Source of the DNA: Halobacteriales archaeon QS_1_69_70
GTDB taxonomy: Archaea > Halobacteriota > Halobacteria > Halobacteriales > Haloarculaceae
Direction: 5' to 3'
DNA length: 64,000 nt
Assembly: GCA_003021005.1 (NCBI GenBank)
Contig: PXRI01000012.1
Location: forward strand, 36,732 to 100,731
In this document: positions 8,596 to 17,050 of the stretch, in pieces
Layout: each line of letters begins with the position of its first letter
Position numbering within the stretch: the stretch's first letter is position 1
Notes under the pieces: generated by a model
What the model saw: only the letters and a program-made list of their open reading frames with translations
The model's database searches: none
What the model was told of the DNA's origin: nothing
Translations under genes and position numbers: made by a program

Positions 8596-8988
8596 ATGGA
8601 GGACACCGAGCTGCTCGAGCGGGCCCGTGCGGCCGTCGAGCGATCCTACGCGCCGTACTCCGAGTACCGGGTCGGGGCCGCGCTCGCGACGGCCGACGGC
8701 ACCGTCTTCACGGGCTGCAACGTCGAGAACGCGAACTACTCCAACAGCGTGCACGCCGAGGAACTGGCGCTGTCGAAGGCCGTCGCGGCCGGCCACCGGT
8801 CGTTCGACCGCCTCGCCGTGAGTTCCGACCGGCGGGACGGCGTCACGCCCTGCGGGATGTGCCGGCAGTCCCTCGCGGAGTTCTGCGGGACGGCGTTCCG
8901 CGTCGTCTGCGAGGGCGACCCGGAGCCGTCGGTCCATTCGCTCGGCACACTTCTGCCGGACGCGATCTCGATGGAGCACCTGCGATGA
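8596..8988 (+). CDS. cdd: Cytidine deaminase
   Basis: A 130-residue zinc enzyme that deaminates cytidine to uridine. The catalytic motif HAEE (His about 53, Glu 55) and the zinc cysteines in PCGMC (about 86 and 89) are present, as is the family start YAPYSEYRVGAAL. Length is typical of the small tetrameric class. The next gene, uridine phosphorylase, starts 19 nt downstream with a good ribosome binding site, so the two are probably one transcript: cytidine to uridine to uracil plus ribose 1-phosphate. Confidence 0.95.
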   Translation: MEDTELLERARAAVERSYAPYSEYRVGAALATADGTVFTGCNVENANYSNSVHAEELALSKAVAAGHRSFDRLAVSSDRRDGVTPCGMCRQSLAEFCGTAFRVVCEGDPEPSVHSLGTLLPDAISMEHLR

Positions 8989-8994
8989 CGCGAC

Positions 8995-9000
8995 GGGAGG
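8995..9000 (+). promoter_or_regulatory. Ribosome binding site of udp
   Basis: GGGAGG lies 7 nt before the ATG at 9008. This is the leadered arrangement expected for the second gene of an operon. Confidence 0.6.
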
Positions 9001-9007
9001 ACCGACG

Positions 9008-9829
9008 ATGACCGGCGACGCCGACGCGTCGAGCGAGGACGTCCAGTACCACGTCGAACTCGCCGAGGGCGACGTCGAGGGTCCGGTGCTGCTCCCCGGC
9101 GACCCCGACCGGATCGAGGTCATCGCCGACTGCTGGGACGAGTACGACGAGAGGGCCAGCCACCGCGAGTACCGGACCCTCGCGGGCACACACGACGGCG
9201 AACCCGTCACCGCGACCTCGACCGGCATCGGATCGCCCTCCGCGGCCATCGCCGTCGAGGAGCTGGCTCGCGTCGGCGCCGAGACGGTCGTCCGCGTCGG
9301 CTCCTGCGGCGCCATCCAGGCGGACGCGTCGGTCGGTGACCTGGTCATCACGACCGCCGCTGTCCGCCAGGAGGGCACGAGCGACGAGTACGTCCGTGAG
9401 GACTACCCCGCCGCGGCCAATGGGGAGGTCGTTACGGCCTTGGTGACGGCTGCCGAACGCCTCGGCCACGACTACCACCTCGGGGTGACCTGCTCGACGG
9501 ACTCCTTCTACGCCGGACAGTCCCGCGAGGGCTTCGACGGCTTCCGCGCGGCCGGCGCCGACGAGCGCATCGAGGAACTTCAGGCGGCCGGCGTCGTAAA
9601 CTTCGAGATGGAGGCCAGCGCCATCCTGACGCTCGCGGACCTGTACGGACTGCGCGCGGGCGCCGTCTGTGCCGTCTACGCCAACCGCGTCACCGGCGAG
9701 TTTCGCACGGAGGGCGAGGCGAAGGCCGCCGAGACGGCGTCGCTGGCCGCCGCCATCCTCAGCAGGATGGACCGCCGCAAGGCCGAGGCCGACGTCGACC
9801 GCTGGACGGCGGACATGTCGCTGGAGTAG
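9008..9829 (+). CDS. udp: Uridine phosphorylase (nucleoside phosphorylase family)
   Basis: 273 residues of the NP-I phosphorylase family, which splits a nucleoside with phosphate into base and ribose 1-phosphate. Motifs seen are LLPGDPDRIEVIA (phosphate loop), STGIGSPSAAIAVEEL, RVGSCGAIQ and NFEMEASAILTLA (ribose-binding Met-Glu), and FYAGQ fits pyrimidine nucleoside phosphorylases. In haloarchaea the product can feed pentose bisphosphate metabolism; an eIF2B/ribose-1,5-bisphosphate isomerase family gene lies at 30.5 kb. It is co-directional with cdd. Substrate choice between uridine and other nucleosides cannot be fixed from sequence alone. Confidence 0.9.
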   Translation: MTGDADASSEDVQYHVELAEGDVEGPVLLPGDPDRIEVIADCWDEYDERASHREYRTLAGTHDGEPVTATSTGIGSPSAAIAVEELARVGAETVVRVGSCGAIQADASVGDLVITTAAVRQEGTSDEYVREDYPAAANGEVVTALVTAAERLGHDYHLGVTCSTDSFYAGQSREGFDGFRAAGADERIEELQAAGVVNFEMEASAILTLADLYGLRAGAVCAVYANRVTGEFRTEGEAKAAETASLAAAILSRMDRRKAEADVDRWTADMSLE

Positions 9830-9835
9830 CGGCCG

Positions 9836-11164
9836 TCACCCGGCGCTGCCGTCGAGCGCGTACACCGCCCCGTCGACGCCGACGAATGCGACGTCACCGG
9901 CGGTCGCCACACCGGCGAGTTCCGACTCCGGCTCGAAGCTCCACCGCGGGTCGCCGGACTCCGGGTCCAGCGCCCAGACCCGGCGGTCGGCGTGGGCGAA
10001 CACCGTCGACGGCGCGCCGGCCTCGACGTGGACGTAGCCCCCGACGTCCGGCTCGAACGCCCAGGCGCGCTCGCCGGACACCGGGTCGACGGCGTGGACC
10101 CCGGCACCGGCGACGTAGAGACGCTCGCCGGTCCTGGCGACGCTCGGGCGGAACCCCTGGTCGCGGTCGACCGATAGCGTCCAGCTGGTGTCGCCCTCCA
10201 GCGGGCTCACCGCCAGCAACCGACCGCCGGAATCGCCGACGTACACCGTCTCGTCCATCGCGGCCCGCGGCGAGGTGATCCTGGTGACGTTGAACTCGAA
10301 CCCCCGGCGCCACAGTTCCGCGCCGTCGGCGTGCGCGAGGCCGCGAACCACGTCCTCCCCTTCGGCCTGGACGAACACCCGTTCGGCCCGGTTGTCGTAG
10401 GCGTGTGACTCCGCCGGGACGCTCCAGACCGCCTCGCCGTCCTCGAGGGCCAGCGCGCGCAGGCGAGTGGTCGTGTCGACGAACAAGAGGTCCCGGCGGG
10501 CGGTGTGGCCGGACGGCACGACGTCGCCGGATTCGGTCCGCCACAGTTCCGAGCCGTCATTGCCGTCCAGGGCGTATACGAACTCCCCGGCCCCGAACTG
10601 GTCGTCCCGGCGACCAACGAACACGGTGCCATCCTCGATCGCCAGCGGGTAGTGGAGTCTGTGCTCCTCGGGGCCGAACCGCCAGGCCCGGTCCCGCTCG
10701 TCGGGGTCGACGGCCTGGACGACGAACCCCACGTCGAAGCGGCTCGTGCGACCCGTCGCGAAGACGAAACGCGTGCGATCGTCGGCATCGAGGTACATCG
10801 GCGGCGTCTGGACCGGGTGGTCGACACCCACGTGCCAGTGCTCCTCGCCGCTCTGGAGGTCCAGCGCCCGCAGTGTGTTGTCCTCGGAGTTGTCCTCGCC
10901 GGCGTCGGCACTGGCGACGAACAGCCGCGGCGTCTCGGGGCCACCGCCGAGGGAGACGACGCCGACGCGGTCGGCCGGAGTCTCCCGAATCCAGACGGCG
11001 TACTCCGGCGCTTCCGAGGGTGTCGAACTGCCCACCCTCTCCGTACCGAAATCCGGTTCCCCGGTCGAGGTGTGGTCCGGATCGGCATCCGACCAGAGGT
11101 CCGTACAGCCTGCCACGCCGGCCGCGAGGGCCGACGCGAGGATCGCTCGTCTGCTGGAGGGCAT
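9836..11164 (-). CDS. Lipoprotein with PQQ-type beta-propeller repeats
   Basis: 442 residues beginning MPSSRRAILASALAAGVAGC, a twin-arginine signal ending in a lipobox Cys, so the protein is probably anchored on the outer face of the membrane. The rest shows repeated blades such as VYALDGNDGSELW, LLAVSPLEGDTSWTL, VHAVDPVSGERAWAF and VWALDPESGDPRWSF, the pattern of BamB/PQQ-like propellers. Such domains usually bind proteins or cofactors, and the ligand here is unknown. It diverges from another Tat lipoprotein at 11267 with mirrored promoters, which suggests co-expression. Confidence 0.88.
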   Translation of the reverse strand: MPSSRRAILASALAAGVAGCTDLWSDADPDHTSTGEPDFGTERVGSSTPSEAPEYAVWIRETPADRVGVVSLGGGPETPRLFVASADAGEDNSEDNTLRALDLQSGEEHWHVGVDHPVQTPPMYLDADDRTRFVFATGRTSRFDVGFVVQAVDPDERDRAWRFGPEEHRLHYPLAIEDGTVFVGRRDDQFGAGEFVYALDGNDGSELWRTESGDVVPSGHTARRDLLFVDTTTRLRALALEDGEAVWSVPAESHAYDNRAERVFVQAEGEDVVRGLAHADGAELWRRGFEFNVTRITSPRAAMDETVYVGDSGGRLLAVSPLEGDTSWTLSVDRDQGFRPSVARTGERLYVAGAGVHAVDPVSGERAWAFEPDVGGYVHVEAGAPSTVFAHADRRVWALDPESGDPRWSFEPESELAGVATAGDVAFVGVDGAVYALDGSAG

Positions 11165-11192
11165 CGTGCAGGCCGCTTGGCGCCGTCCGGTA

Positions 11193-11202
11193 AGTATCTT
11201 CC
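11193..11202 (-). promoter_or_regulatory. TATA-like box of the propeller lipoprotein, half of an inverted repeat
   Basis: On the minus strand this reads GGAAGATACT, 29 nt above the ATG at 11164. The same 10 bases recur on the plus strand at 11231-11240. Confidence 0.5.
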
Positions 11203-11230
11203 CGACTCGCTCCTCGACGTTTCGGCGACC

Positions 11231-11240
11231 GGAAGATACT
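11231..11240 (+). promoter_or_regulatory. TATA-like box of the divergent lipoprotein, second half of the inverted repeat
   Basis: GGAAGATACT lies about 30 nt above the ATG at 11267 and forms a perfect 10-bp inverted repeat with 11193-11202. Confidence 0.5.
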
Positions 11241-11266
11241 CGGGCGTGTTCGGCCTTGTGGCCGAC

Positions 11267-12109
11267 ATGCGCCGCCGCCAGTTCCTCGCGGGCGGAACCG
11301 CCCTCCTTTCGGTCGCCGTCGCCGGATGTGGCCACCCGAACCAGGTCCTCGACCTCGATGAGGCGTCCGAGGAGGACATCGCAGACGAGGGCTCGACGAG
11401 GGTCGATCCGGGCTCCGAGGAGTACCGGGTCCTCACGTCGGCCCGGGACAACGGCTCGGCCACGCGAACGGGTAGTTATGAACTGTTCTACTGGACCGAC
11501 ACCGTCAGGGTAGACGGGGCCTACTACGAGGTATCGGAGACCCGAGTGGAGAGCACCGTCTACAACGTCCTCGTCGACCTGGACCCCGGCGATAGGACCG
11601 CCGAGTTCGGTGAGATCGCCTACGAGGACCTTCCGGAGTTCGACCGGGAGAAACTGGCCGTCATCACGAATGCGTCCACGGGCGATCGGCAGCACTACGT
11701 CAACGTCGAGTACGGAACCGCCGAGGACGTCGACAACCGGTCAGTCCTCGTCCCGGACCCACAGTACGACATCGTCACCCACGAGGGTGACCGCTACCGG
11801 GCCGAGGTCGAAAGGCAGAGGGACTCGGAAGGCGAGTACCGCTACGAGGTTACGGAGATCGCACCCGACGTCGAGTCCTTCGCTGACCAGGTCCGGGAGG
11901 CGTACCTGTTCGCGCTGACCGGCCTCTCGGCGGGCGAACGCGAGGTGGTCGAGGAGGCCATCGACGGCGCCTACTACGAGGACGACAACGCGTTCCGGTC
12001 GGTGGTCGAGAAGATCCGGGATCACGACGGCGTGACCGTCAGGGAATCCTCCGGGACGTGGCTCCTCAGCTACGAGGACGTCGAGTACCTCACCGACGTC
12101 AAGTGGTAG
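11267..12109 (+). CDS. Tat lipoprotein, function unknown
   Basis: 280 residues. The N-terminus MRRRQFLAGGTALLSVAVAGC carries twin arginines, a hydrophobic core and a lipobox Cys, so it should be exported folded and lipid-anchored. The mature part is acidic and rich in beta-strand-like segments (YELFYWTDTVRVDGAYYEVS, QHYVNVEYGTAED). It ends in a segment with GLSAGEREVVEEAIDGAYYEDDNAF and YEDVEYLTDVKW, a pattern often seen in haloarchaeal lipoproteins of unknown role. Divergent from the propeller lipoprotein. Confidence 0.8.
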   Translation: MRRRQFLAGGTALLSVAVAGCGHPNQVLDLDEASEEDIADEGSTRVDPGSEEYRVLTSARDNGSATRTGSYELFYWTDTVRVDGAYYEVSETRVESTVYNVLVDLDPGDRTAEFGEIAYEDLPEFDREKLAVITNASTGDRQHYVNVEYGTAEDVDNRSVLVPDPQYDIVTHEGDRYRAEVERQRDSEGEYRYEVTEIAPDVESFADQVREAYLFALTGLSAGEREVVEEAIDGAYYEDDNAFRSVVEKIRDHDGVTVRESSGTWLLSYEDVEYLTDVKW

Positions 12110-12124
12110 TGCGGGCTCGGACCG

Positions 12125-13759
12125 CTACAGCTCCTCGCTGGAGCCGAGCGAGCCGTCGAGCCGCGTCTCGACGTCCTCCTCGAGTTTAAACCGCTGTACT
12201 TTCTGCGTGGCGCTGCGCGGCAACGCCTCGCGGAAGAAGATCCGGCGCGGGTTTGCGTACGTCGCCACGTGGTCGAGCGAGAACTCCCGGAGGTCCTCCT
12301 CGGACGCGTCGGCTCCCTCCTCGAGGACGACGTAGGCGACCGGTGCCTCGCCCTTGATCTCGTGTGGGGCGCCGACGACGGCGGCCTCGGCGACGTCGGG
12401 GTGTTCGTACAGCGCGTCTTCGACCTCGGCGGGGTAGATGTTCTCGCCGCCGGCGATGATCATGTCGTCGGCGCGGTCGACCATCCAGAAGTAGCCGTCC
12501 CGGTCGACGCGGGCGATGTCGTTCTTCTCCGGCCGGTTGTAGTACCCTTCGAATACCGTCGGGCCGCGGATGGCGATCTCGCCGGTCACCTGCTCGTCGT
12601 CGGAGAAGTCGATGTTCTCGTCGGGGTGCGGCTCGAGGTCGGCGGCGGCGATCCGTGTCTCCCGCGTGTCCGGGTGGACCAGCTGGAGGTCGACGTTCCG
12701 GAGGGCCGGCCCGATACAGCCCGCCGACTTGCGGACGCCGCGGGCGGGTTCGACCGTGCCGGCGGGGCCGGTCTCGGTCATGCCCCACCCTTCGGTCATC
12801 GGGACGCCCCACGCCTCCTCGATGGTGCGGCGGGTGTCGTCGGCCAACGGCGCCGCCGCGCAGATGACGTCGGTGAGCGACGACGTGTCGTAGGCCTCGG
12901 GGTCCTCCCGGTAGGTCTGCCACATCATGTTGTACAGCGCGGGGACGCCGGCGAAGTTCGTCACCGGCTTCTCGGAGATGGTCCGGAGGATCATCTCGGG
13001 GTCCGGCCGCGGGATCAGGTGCATCGTCGCGCCGTTGTAGACGTAGGTGCCCTGGATTGCGTTCAACGCGTAGATATGGAACAGCGGCAGCACGAGGACG
13101 ATGCTGTCATCGGGGTCGATGGGGAGCCCGCCCTTCTCGTAGGCCTCGATCGTCGAAAGGAGGTTACGGTGGGACAACAGCACGCCCTTAGGCTTGCCCG
13201 TCGTGCCGGAAGTGTAGGGCTGGCAGGCGACGTCGTCGAACGCCCGGTGGACGGTCTCGAAGCTGTCGGCGGCCTCGGCGGTCGCCTGCGAGTAGTTGAC
13301 CACGCCGTCCGTGGCGACGCCGGAGACGTAGACGTTCGGGACGCCGGCGCGCTCGGCGAGTTCCGTGGGGCCGACGATGTGGCCCTCCTCGGTGTCCATC
13401 CCACCAGCGAGGAGCGGCGACCCGATCACGTGGTCGACGTCGCCGTCCTCGAGGACGAACTCCAGGGTGTTCGGGTCCATCCGGAGGTTCAGCGGCACCG
13501 GGATGGCGCCGGCCTTCAGCGCGCCGAAGTACGCCTTCGGGAACTGGTCGGTGTTGGGGACGTACAGGCCCACCCGGTCGCCAGCCCCGACGCCGTGGGC
13601 GGCCAGGACGTTCGCGACGCTACAGGCGCGCGCCTCCAGTTCCGCGTACGACGTCTCCTGGCCCATGAACGTGAGGGCGGTCCGGTCGCCGTAGCGATCG
13701 GCCGCCATCGCCGGCAGGTCGCCCATGTGCTCCAGCCGCTCGCCGTCGTGGTATTCCAT
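12125..13759 (-). CDS. Acyl-CoA synthetase (AMP-forming)
   Basis: 544 residues of the ANL adenylating family, which activates a carboxylic acid with ATP and loads it on coenzyme A. The phosphate loop is YTSGTTGKPKGVLLSHRN, and the adenine/acyl pocket motif is GWGMTETGPAG. The hinge and C-terminal motifs are DRADDMIIAGGENIYPAEVE and a late Lys in SATQKVQRF. The full family length is present. The acid substrate (fatty, medium chain or other) is not visible. A TATA-like CTTTAATA lies about 27 nt above the ATG. It diverges from an AhpD-like gene whose start is very close. Confidence 0.9.
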   Translation of the reverse strand: MEYHDGERLEHMGDLPAMAADRYGDRTALTFMGQETSYAELEARACSVANVLAAHGVGAGDRVGLYVPNTDQFPKAYFGALKAGAIPVPLNLRMDPNTLEFVLEDGDVDHVIGSPLLAGGMDTEEGHIVGPTELAERAGVPNVYVSGVATDGVVNYSQATAEAADSFETVHRAFDDVACQPYTSGTTGKPKGVLLSHRNLLSTIEAYEKGGLPIDPDDSIVLVLPLFHIYALNAIQGTYVYNGATMHLIPRPDPEMILRTISEKPVTNFAGVPALYNMMWQTYREDPEAYDTSSLTDVICAAAPLADDTRRTIEEAWGVPMTEGWGMTETGPAGTVEPARGVRKSAGCIGPALRNVDLQLVHPDTRETRIAAADLEPHPDENIDFSDDEQVTGEIAIRGPTVFEGYYNRPEKNDIARVDRDGYFWMVDRADDMIIAGGENIYPAEVEDALYEHPDVAEAAVVGAPHEIKGEAPVAYVVLEEGADASEEDLREFSLDHVATYANPRRIFFREALPRSATQKVQRFKLEEDVETRLDGSLGSSEEL

Positions 13760-13762
13760 GGC

Positions 13763-14353
13763 GTGTGGGGGTCCCGTGGACGGATATTAAAGATTCGACG
13801 GTTCCCGGTCCCCGACGTCGAGGAGGTCCCCGAGGACGTCCGCGAGCGCATCGAGACGGAGACGGACGAGGCGGGCTTCACGCCGAACGTCTTCCCGGCG
13901 TTCGCCTACAGGCCGAGTCACTTCCGGGCCTTCTTCGCCTACCACGACGCGCTCACCGACGAGACGCCGCTCGAGCGCGAGGAGGTCGAGATGGTCGTCG
14001 TCACCGTCTCCGGGGTGAACGACTGTCTGTACTGTGTCGTTGCCCACGGGGCGCTGCTCCGCATCTTCGCCGACGCGCCGACGCTGGCCGACCAGCTGGC
14101 GACCAACCACCGGACGGCGGACCTGTCGGCGGCCCACCGCGAGATGCTCGACTTCGCCGTGAAGCTGACGGAAACGCCGGGGCTGGTCGAGGACGCGGAC
14201 GTCCACCGGCTCCGGGACGCCGGATTCTCCAGCAAGGAGGTCTGGGACATCGCGAGCGTCGTCTCGCTTTACAATCTCTCCAACCGGATGGCGACCGTCG
14301 CCGACATGCGGCCGAACGAGGAGTTTTATAAAATAGCACGCGACCAAACCTAA
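13763..14353 (+). CDS. AhpD-like carboxymuconolactone decarboxylase/peroxidase-related protein
   Basis: The conserved part resembles peroxidase-related AhpD proteins: FTPNVFPAFAYRPSHFRAFF, then the redox or proton-relay motif CLYCVVAHG (Cys-x-x-Cys-x-x-x-His), NHRTADLSAAHREML and NLSNRMATVADMRPN. Such proteins act in peroxide or disulfide chemistry. The start is uncertain. The first in-frame standard codon is GTG at 13763, giving 196 residues, but the family N-terminus begins near RRFPVPDVE (about 13797), where no ATG, GTG or TTG exists. The promoter between is that of the opposite gene. A rare start codon or a damaged start is possible. Confidence 0.78.
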   Translation: MWGSRGRILKIRRFPVPDVEEVPEDVRERIETETDEAGFTPNVFPAFAYRPSHFRAFFAYHDALTDETPLEREEVEMVVVTVSGVNDCLYCVVAHGALLRIFADAPTLADQLATNHRTADLSAAHREMLDFAVKLTETPGLVEDADVHRLRDAGFSSKEVWDIASVVSLYNLSNRMATVADMRPNEEFYKIARDQT

Positions 14354-14435
14354 CCAGTCGAGAAAGTGATATCACATGTCGATGGAAAATATTCATGTAA
14401 ACATCTGCCTTGACAGGGTTTCCTCACGAGGAGGA

Positions 14436-14810
14436 ATGACGGACTACGAAATAACGCCCCCGCCCGAGAGACTGGCCGACCGCGTGCAGCTACGCACGGC
14501 ATTCTCCACGGAGCGCGGCGAGGTGCCGCGGTTCATGGTCCAGTTGGAGTACTGGCTCAACGACGGCTGGAGCGAGGTCGTCCGCTACGACCACGACCAG
14601 GACGCCCCTGGCGGCCACGACGTGACCGAAGAGGGATTGCACCGGGATGTGTACCGCGACGGCGAGAAATACGACACCGAAGAGGTCTCGCCGCCGATTC
14701 CGGCGAAGAAGGCCTTCAATTACGCCGAAGAGGATTTACGCGAGAACGTCGAACGATTTATCAAGAGGTTTGTAACATGGCACGGAGTGAAGGACAGGAG
14801 CGATCTGTGA
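14436..14810 (+). CDS. Small haloarchaeal protein (possibly DUF7718 family), first gene of an overlapping pair
   Basis: 124 residues: MTDYEITPPPERLADRV, then a strand-rich core with RFMVQLEYWLNDGWSEVVRYDHD, HDVTEEGLHRDVYRDGEKY and a C-terminal helix ENVERFIKRFVTWHGVK. I recall a haloarchaeal domain of unknown function with this pattern but cannot confirm the number. An alternative start at 14376 adds 20 AT-rich residues. GAGGAGGA directly before the ATG at 14436 is closer than an ideal ribosome site. The gene overlaps a tiny downstream gene and sits in sequence of lower GC than its neighbours, both usual for small mobile or toxin-antitoxin-like modules (inference). Confidence 0.7.
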   Translation: MTDYEITPPPERLADRVQLRTAFSTERGEVPRFMVQLEYWLNDGWSEVVRYDHDQDAPGGHDVTEEGLHRDVYRDGEKYDTEEVSPPIPAKKAFNYAEEDLRENVERFIKRFVTWHGVKDRSDL

Positions 14811-14908
14811 GCGAGGACGAATACGAGTCGATGCCCGAGCGCATCAGCAACCACTTCGACCGGGTACGCGACCTGCTGGCCGAAGCGACCAGCGACTCCG
14901 ACGTCTAG
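14777..14908 (+). CDS. Tiny acidic protein, second gene of the overlapping pair
   Basis: 43 residues from the ATG at 14777 (MARSEGQERSVSEDEYES, then MPERISNHFDRVRDLLAEATSD and a short acidic end). A second start, GTG at 14807, gives 33 residues; it overlaps the previous stop as GTGA and has AGGAG about 8 nt upstream, the classic layout of translational coupling. The middle should form an amphipathic helix. The tight overlap with the 14436 gene implies joint production and perhaps complex formation. Function unknown. Confidence 0.6.
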   Translation: MARSEGQERSVSEDEYESMPERISNHFDRVRDLLAEATSDSDV

Positions 14909-15317
14909 GCAGTTCACTGAACTATCGCAACGTAGTCCCGAACTGTTCGATTCTCCTCATAGCAACAACCATTCTCGGACCTGGCGCCCCACCCTGTTCA
15001 TATGGCAATAGTCGCGAAACCATCGGCTCGACGAAAGCGAACATTTCCTGATTGGTATATCGGGAATGAAGACTGACTCGGACCTGGCGATGCCTTCGAA
15101 TCGACCTACCGGATTCGGACGAGGGACGCCGACGTCGAGTGTGGCCTGGGGCGGCCCCGGCCCGGCACATCCGCCCACGGGGACGGTGAACTCGAGGAAC
15201 TGGACGGATTTCACGGACCCGCCGCCGGGGCGATCGCGGGACGGCCCCGGTGCGGACAGCCGGCTGGAAACCGCAAAGCGCGTGTTTCATACGCCCGGGG
15301 CGGCTACGACGCGGTAG
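14909..15317. other. Intergenic stretch, lower GC at its left end
   Basis: About 410 nt without a convincing gene. The left 170 nt are distinctly richer in A and T than the surroundings and may be the remnant edge of the island carrying the small gene pair. Frames across it lack conserved-looking segments. Nothing clearly recognisable as a promoter was found for the gene at 15318 beyond a weak ATACGCC stretch. Confidence 0.4.
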
Positions 15318-16172
15318 ATGCGCGTCGAGACGCTGGGCGAGGGCGAGCCAGAGGTGGCCGTGGTGGGGGCGATACACGGCGACGAGCCGTGCGGCGCGAC
15401 GGCCATCGAGGCCGTCCTCGAGACCGATCCCGACGTCGAGCGGCCGGTGAAGCTCATCGTGGCCAACGAGGCGGCCCTCGAGCGCGGCGTCCGTTACGTC
15501 GAGGTCGACCTGAACCGGGCGTTCCCCGGGAGTCGGGACGCCGACACGCACGAGGGCCGGCTGGCCCACGAACTCCTCGCCGAGATCCGGGGCTCGGAGG
15601 TCCTGTCGCTGCACTCGACGCGGTCGTACGCCGCGCCGTTCGCGCTGGTCAACGGGCTGGACGGCCACGCCCGCTCGATCTGTCCGTACCTCTCCGTCGA
15701 GGCGGTCGTCGAGACCGCCCAGTACAGCGAGGGTCGGCTCATCGCGTACCCGGACGTGATCGAACTGGAGTGTGGGCTCCAGCGGTCGGCGACCGCCGCC
15801 GAGAACGCCAAGACGCTCGTCCGTGAGTTCCTCCTCGCGACCGGCGTCCTGCCCGGCGACGCCGGGCCGCCGCGGCACCATCCGCTTTCGGTGTTCCGGC
15901 TCGACCAGCGGATCCCGAAGGGCGGCGCCGAGACCTACGAGATCTTCGTCGAGAACTTCGAGCGCGTGGCGGAGGGCGAACGGTTCGCGGCGACCGACGG
16001 CGACCCGCTCGCCGCCGACCGGCCGTTCTACCCGGTGTTGCTCTCGGCGGACGGCTACGAGGAGGTGCTGGGCTACGCGGGCGAGCTGGTCGGCCGCCTC
16101 GACGGCGACGAGGTCCTCGCCCCGACCGGCGAGGAACGGTCCTCGACGGCCGACGGCCGCCAGCGCACCTGA
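15318..16172 (+). CDS. Succinylglutamate desuccinylase/aspartoacylase family protein
   Basis: 284 residues of the AstE/AspA branch of the zinc carboxypeptidase fold. Early zinc ligands are seen in GAIHGDEPCGA (His and Glu), the family sequence VDLNRAFPG follows, and the third ligand is the His in LSLHSTRS. A downstream ECGLQ segment with its Glu matches the general-base position. The family hydrolyses amide bonds of N-acyl amino acids or related small molecules, and the substrate is not predictable here. It stands alone between the AT-rich island and a convergent SDR gene. Confidence 0.85.
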   Translation: MRVETLGEGEPEVAVVGAIHGDEPCGATAIEAVLETDPDVERPVKLIVANEAALERGVRYVEVDLNRAFPGSRDADTHEGRLAHELLAEIRGSEVLSLHSTRSYAAPFALVNGLDGHARSICPYLSVEAVVETAQYSEGRLIAYPDVIELECGLQRSATAAENAKTLVREFLLATGVLPGDAGPPRHHPLSVFRLDQRIPKGGAETYEIFVENFERVAEGERFAATDGDPLAADRPFYPVLLSADGYEEVLGYAGELVGRLDGDEVLAPTGEERSSTADGRQRT

Positions 16173-16207
16173 GGCCACTCCCCGCGCAGTGGGCGTCGCT
16201 CCCCGGG

Positions 16208-16981
16208 TCAGTACCAGGTGCCGCCGGAGTCGACGCCGATCTCCTGGGCCGTGACGTGCCGGGCGTCGGGCCCGGCGAGGTACGCTACCTGCTCGGCCAC
16301 GTCCGCCGGAGGCACCACGAACTCGTCGAGCGCGAAGTTGTTCGGCCCGATGCTGGCTGGTTCGGCGTTGTCCAGCGCCGCGAGTTCGGCCTGTTTCTCG
16401 ATCACCTCCTCGATGCGGTCGCCCTCGACCGGGCCGGGGAGGACGGCGTTGACGGTGACGTCGTCGCGGCCGAGTTCGTAGGCCAGCGTCCGCGTCAGTC
16501 CGACGAGTGCCAACTTCGAGGCGGCGTACGGAGTCCGGTTCGGGTACGGGCGCTTGCCGCCGATGGAGGCGATGTTGACGACGCTCCCCCGGTCGCTTTC
16601 CCGGAGGTGCGGCGCCGCGAACTTCGCGCAGGTCAGCGGCCCGGCGACGTTGACGGCCTGGGTCTCCATGAACGCGTCCCGCTCGATCCGGTCGAACGGC
16701 TGGACCGGGCCGGCGACGCCGGCGTTGTTGACGACACAGTCGAGGCCGTCGAACGCGTCGGCCGTCGCCTCGATGGCCGCCGCGACGCTGTCCTCGTCGG
16801 TGACGTCGGTCTCGACCGCGAGCGTTCGTTCCTCGCCGTCGATCCGGTCTGCGGTCTCGTAGATGCCGTCGCTTCGAGCGGCGATGGCGACGTTCGCCCC
16901 GTAGCCAGCCAAGGTCTCGGCGATCTCGCGCCCGATGCCGCCACTGGCACCCGTGACGAACGCCGTGGTGTCGGAATGCAT
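16208..16981 (-). CDS. Short-chain dehydrogenase/reductase (SDR)
   Basis: 257 residues, classical SDR length. The cofactor motif TGASGGIG starts near residue 8, NNAG is present, the catalytic Ser lies in NIASIGGK and the catalytic Tyr and Lys in YAASK. The C-terminus GVDSGGTWY is a usual ending of this class. Sequence flavour is of 3-oxoacyl-ACP reductase or sugar alcohol dehydrogenases, and the substrate is not assigned. The residue after the second beta strand (AARSDG) suggests NADP preference (inference). The start at 16981 is supported by a GTTTTGC box about 27 nt upstream. Confidence 0.9.
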   Translation of the reverse strand: MHSDTTAFVTGASGGIGREIAETLAGYGANVAIAARSDGIYETADRIDGEERTLAVETDVTDEDSVAAAIEATADAFDGLDCVVNNAGVAGPVQPFDRIERDAFMETQAVNVAGPLTCAKFAAPHLRESDRGSVVNIASIGGKRPYPNRTPYAASKLALVGLTRTLAYELGRDDVTVNAVLPGPVEGDRIEEVIEKQAELAALDNAEPASIGPNNFALDEFVVPPADVAEQVAYLAGPDARHVTAQEIGVDSGGTWY

Positions 16982-17050
16982 GCCCGGGCGGTCGCGCCGG
17001 CGGCGCAAAACCGTTCCGCCGGCCGGCGTGGACGTCGCGTTCGGGTGGAC

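Noticed and set aside
13763..14353. Possible programmed or damaged start of the AhpD-like gene
   Set aside because: A GTG start can explain the frame, and without homologue alignment the case for a damaged start is too weak to report as a finding.
14957..15214. Minus-strand frame in the gap after the small gene pair
   Set aside because: No conserved-looking segments and mixed composition; more likely non-coding.
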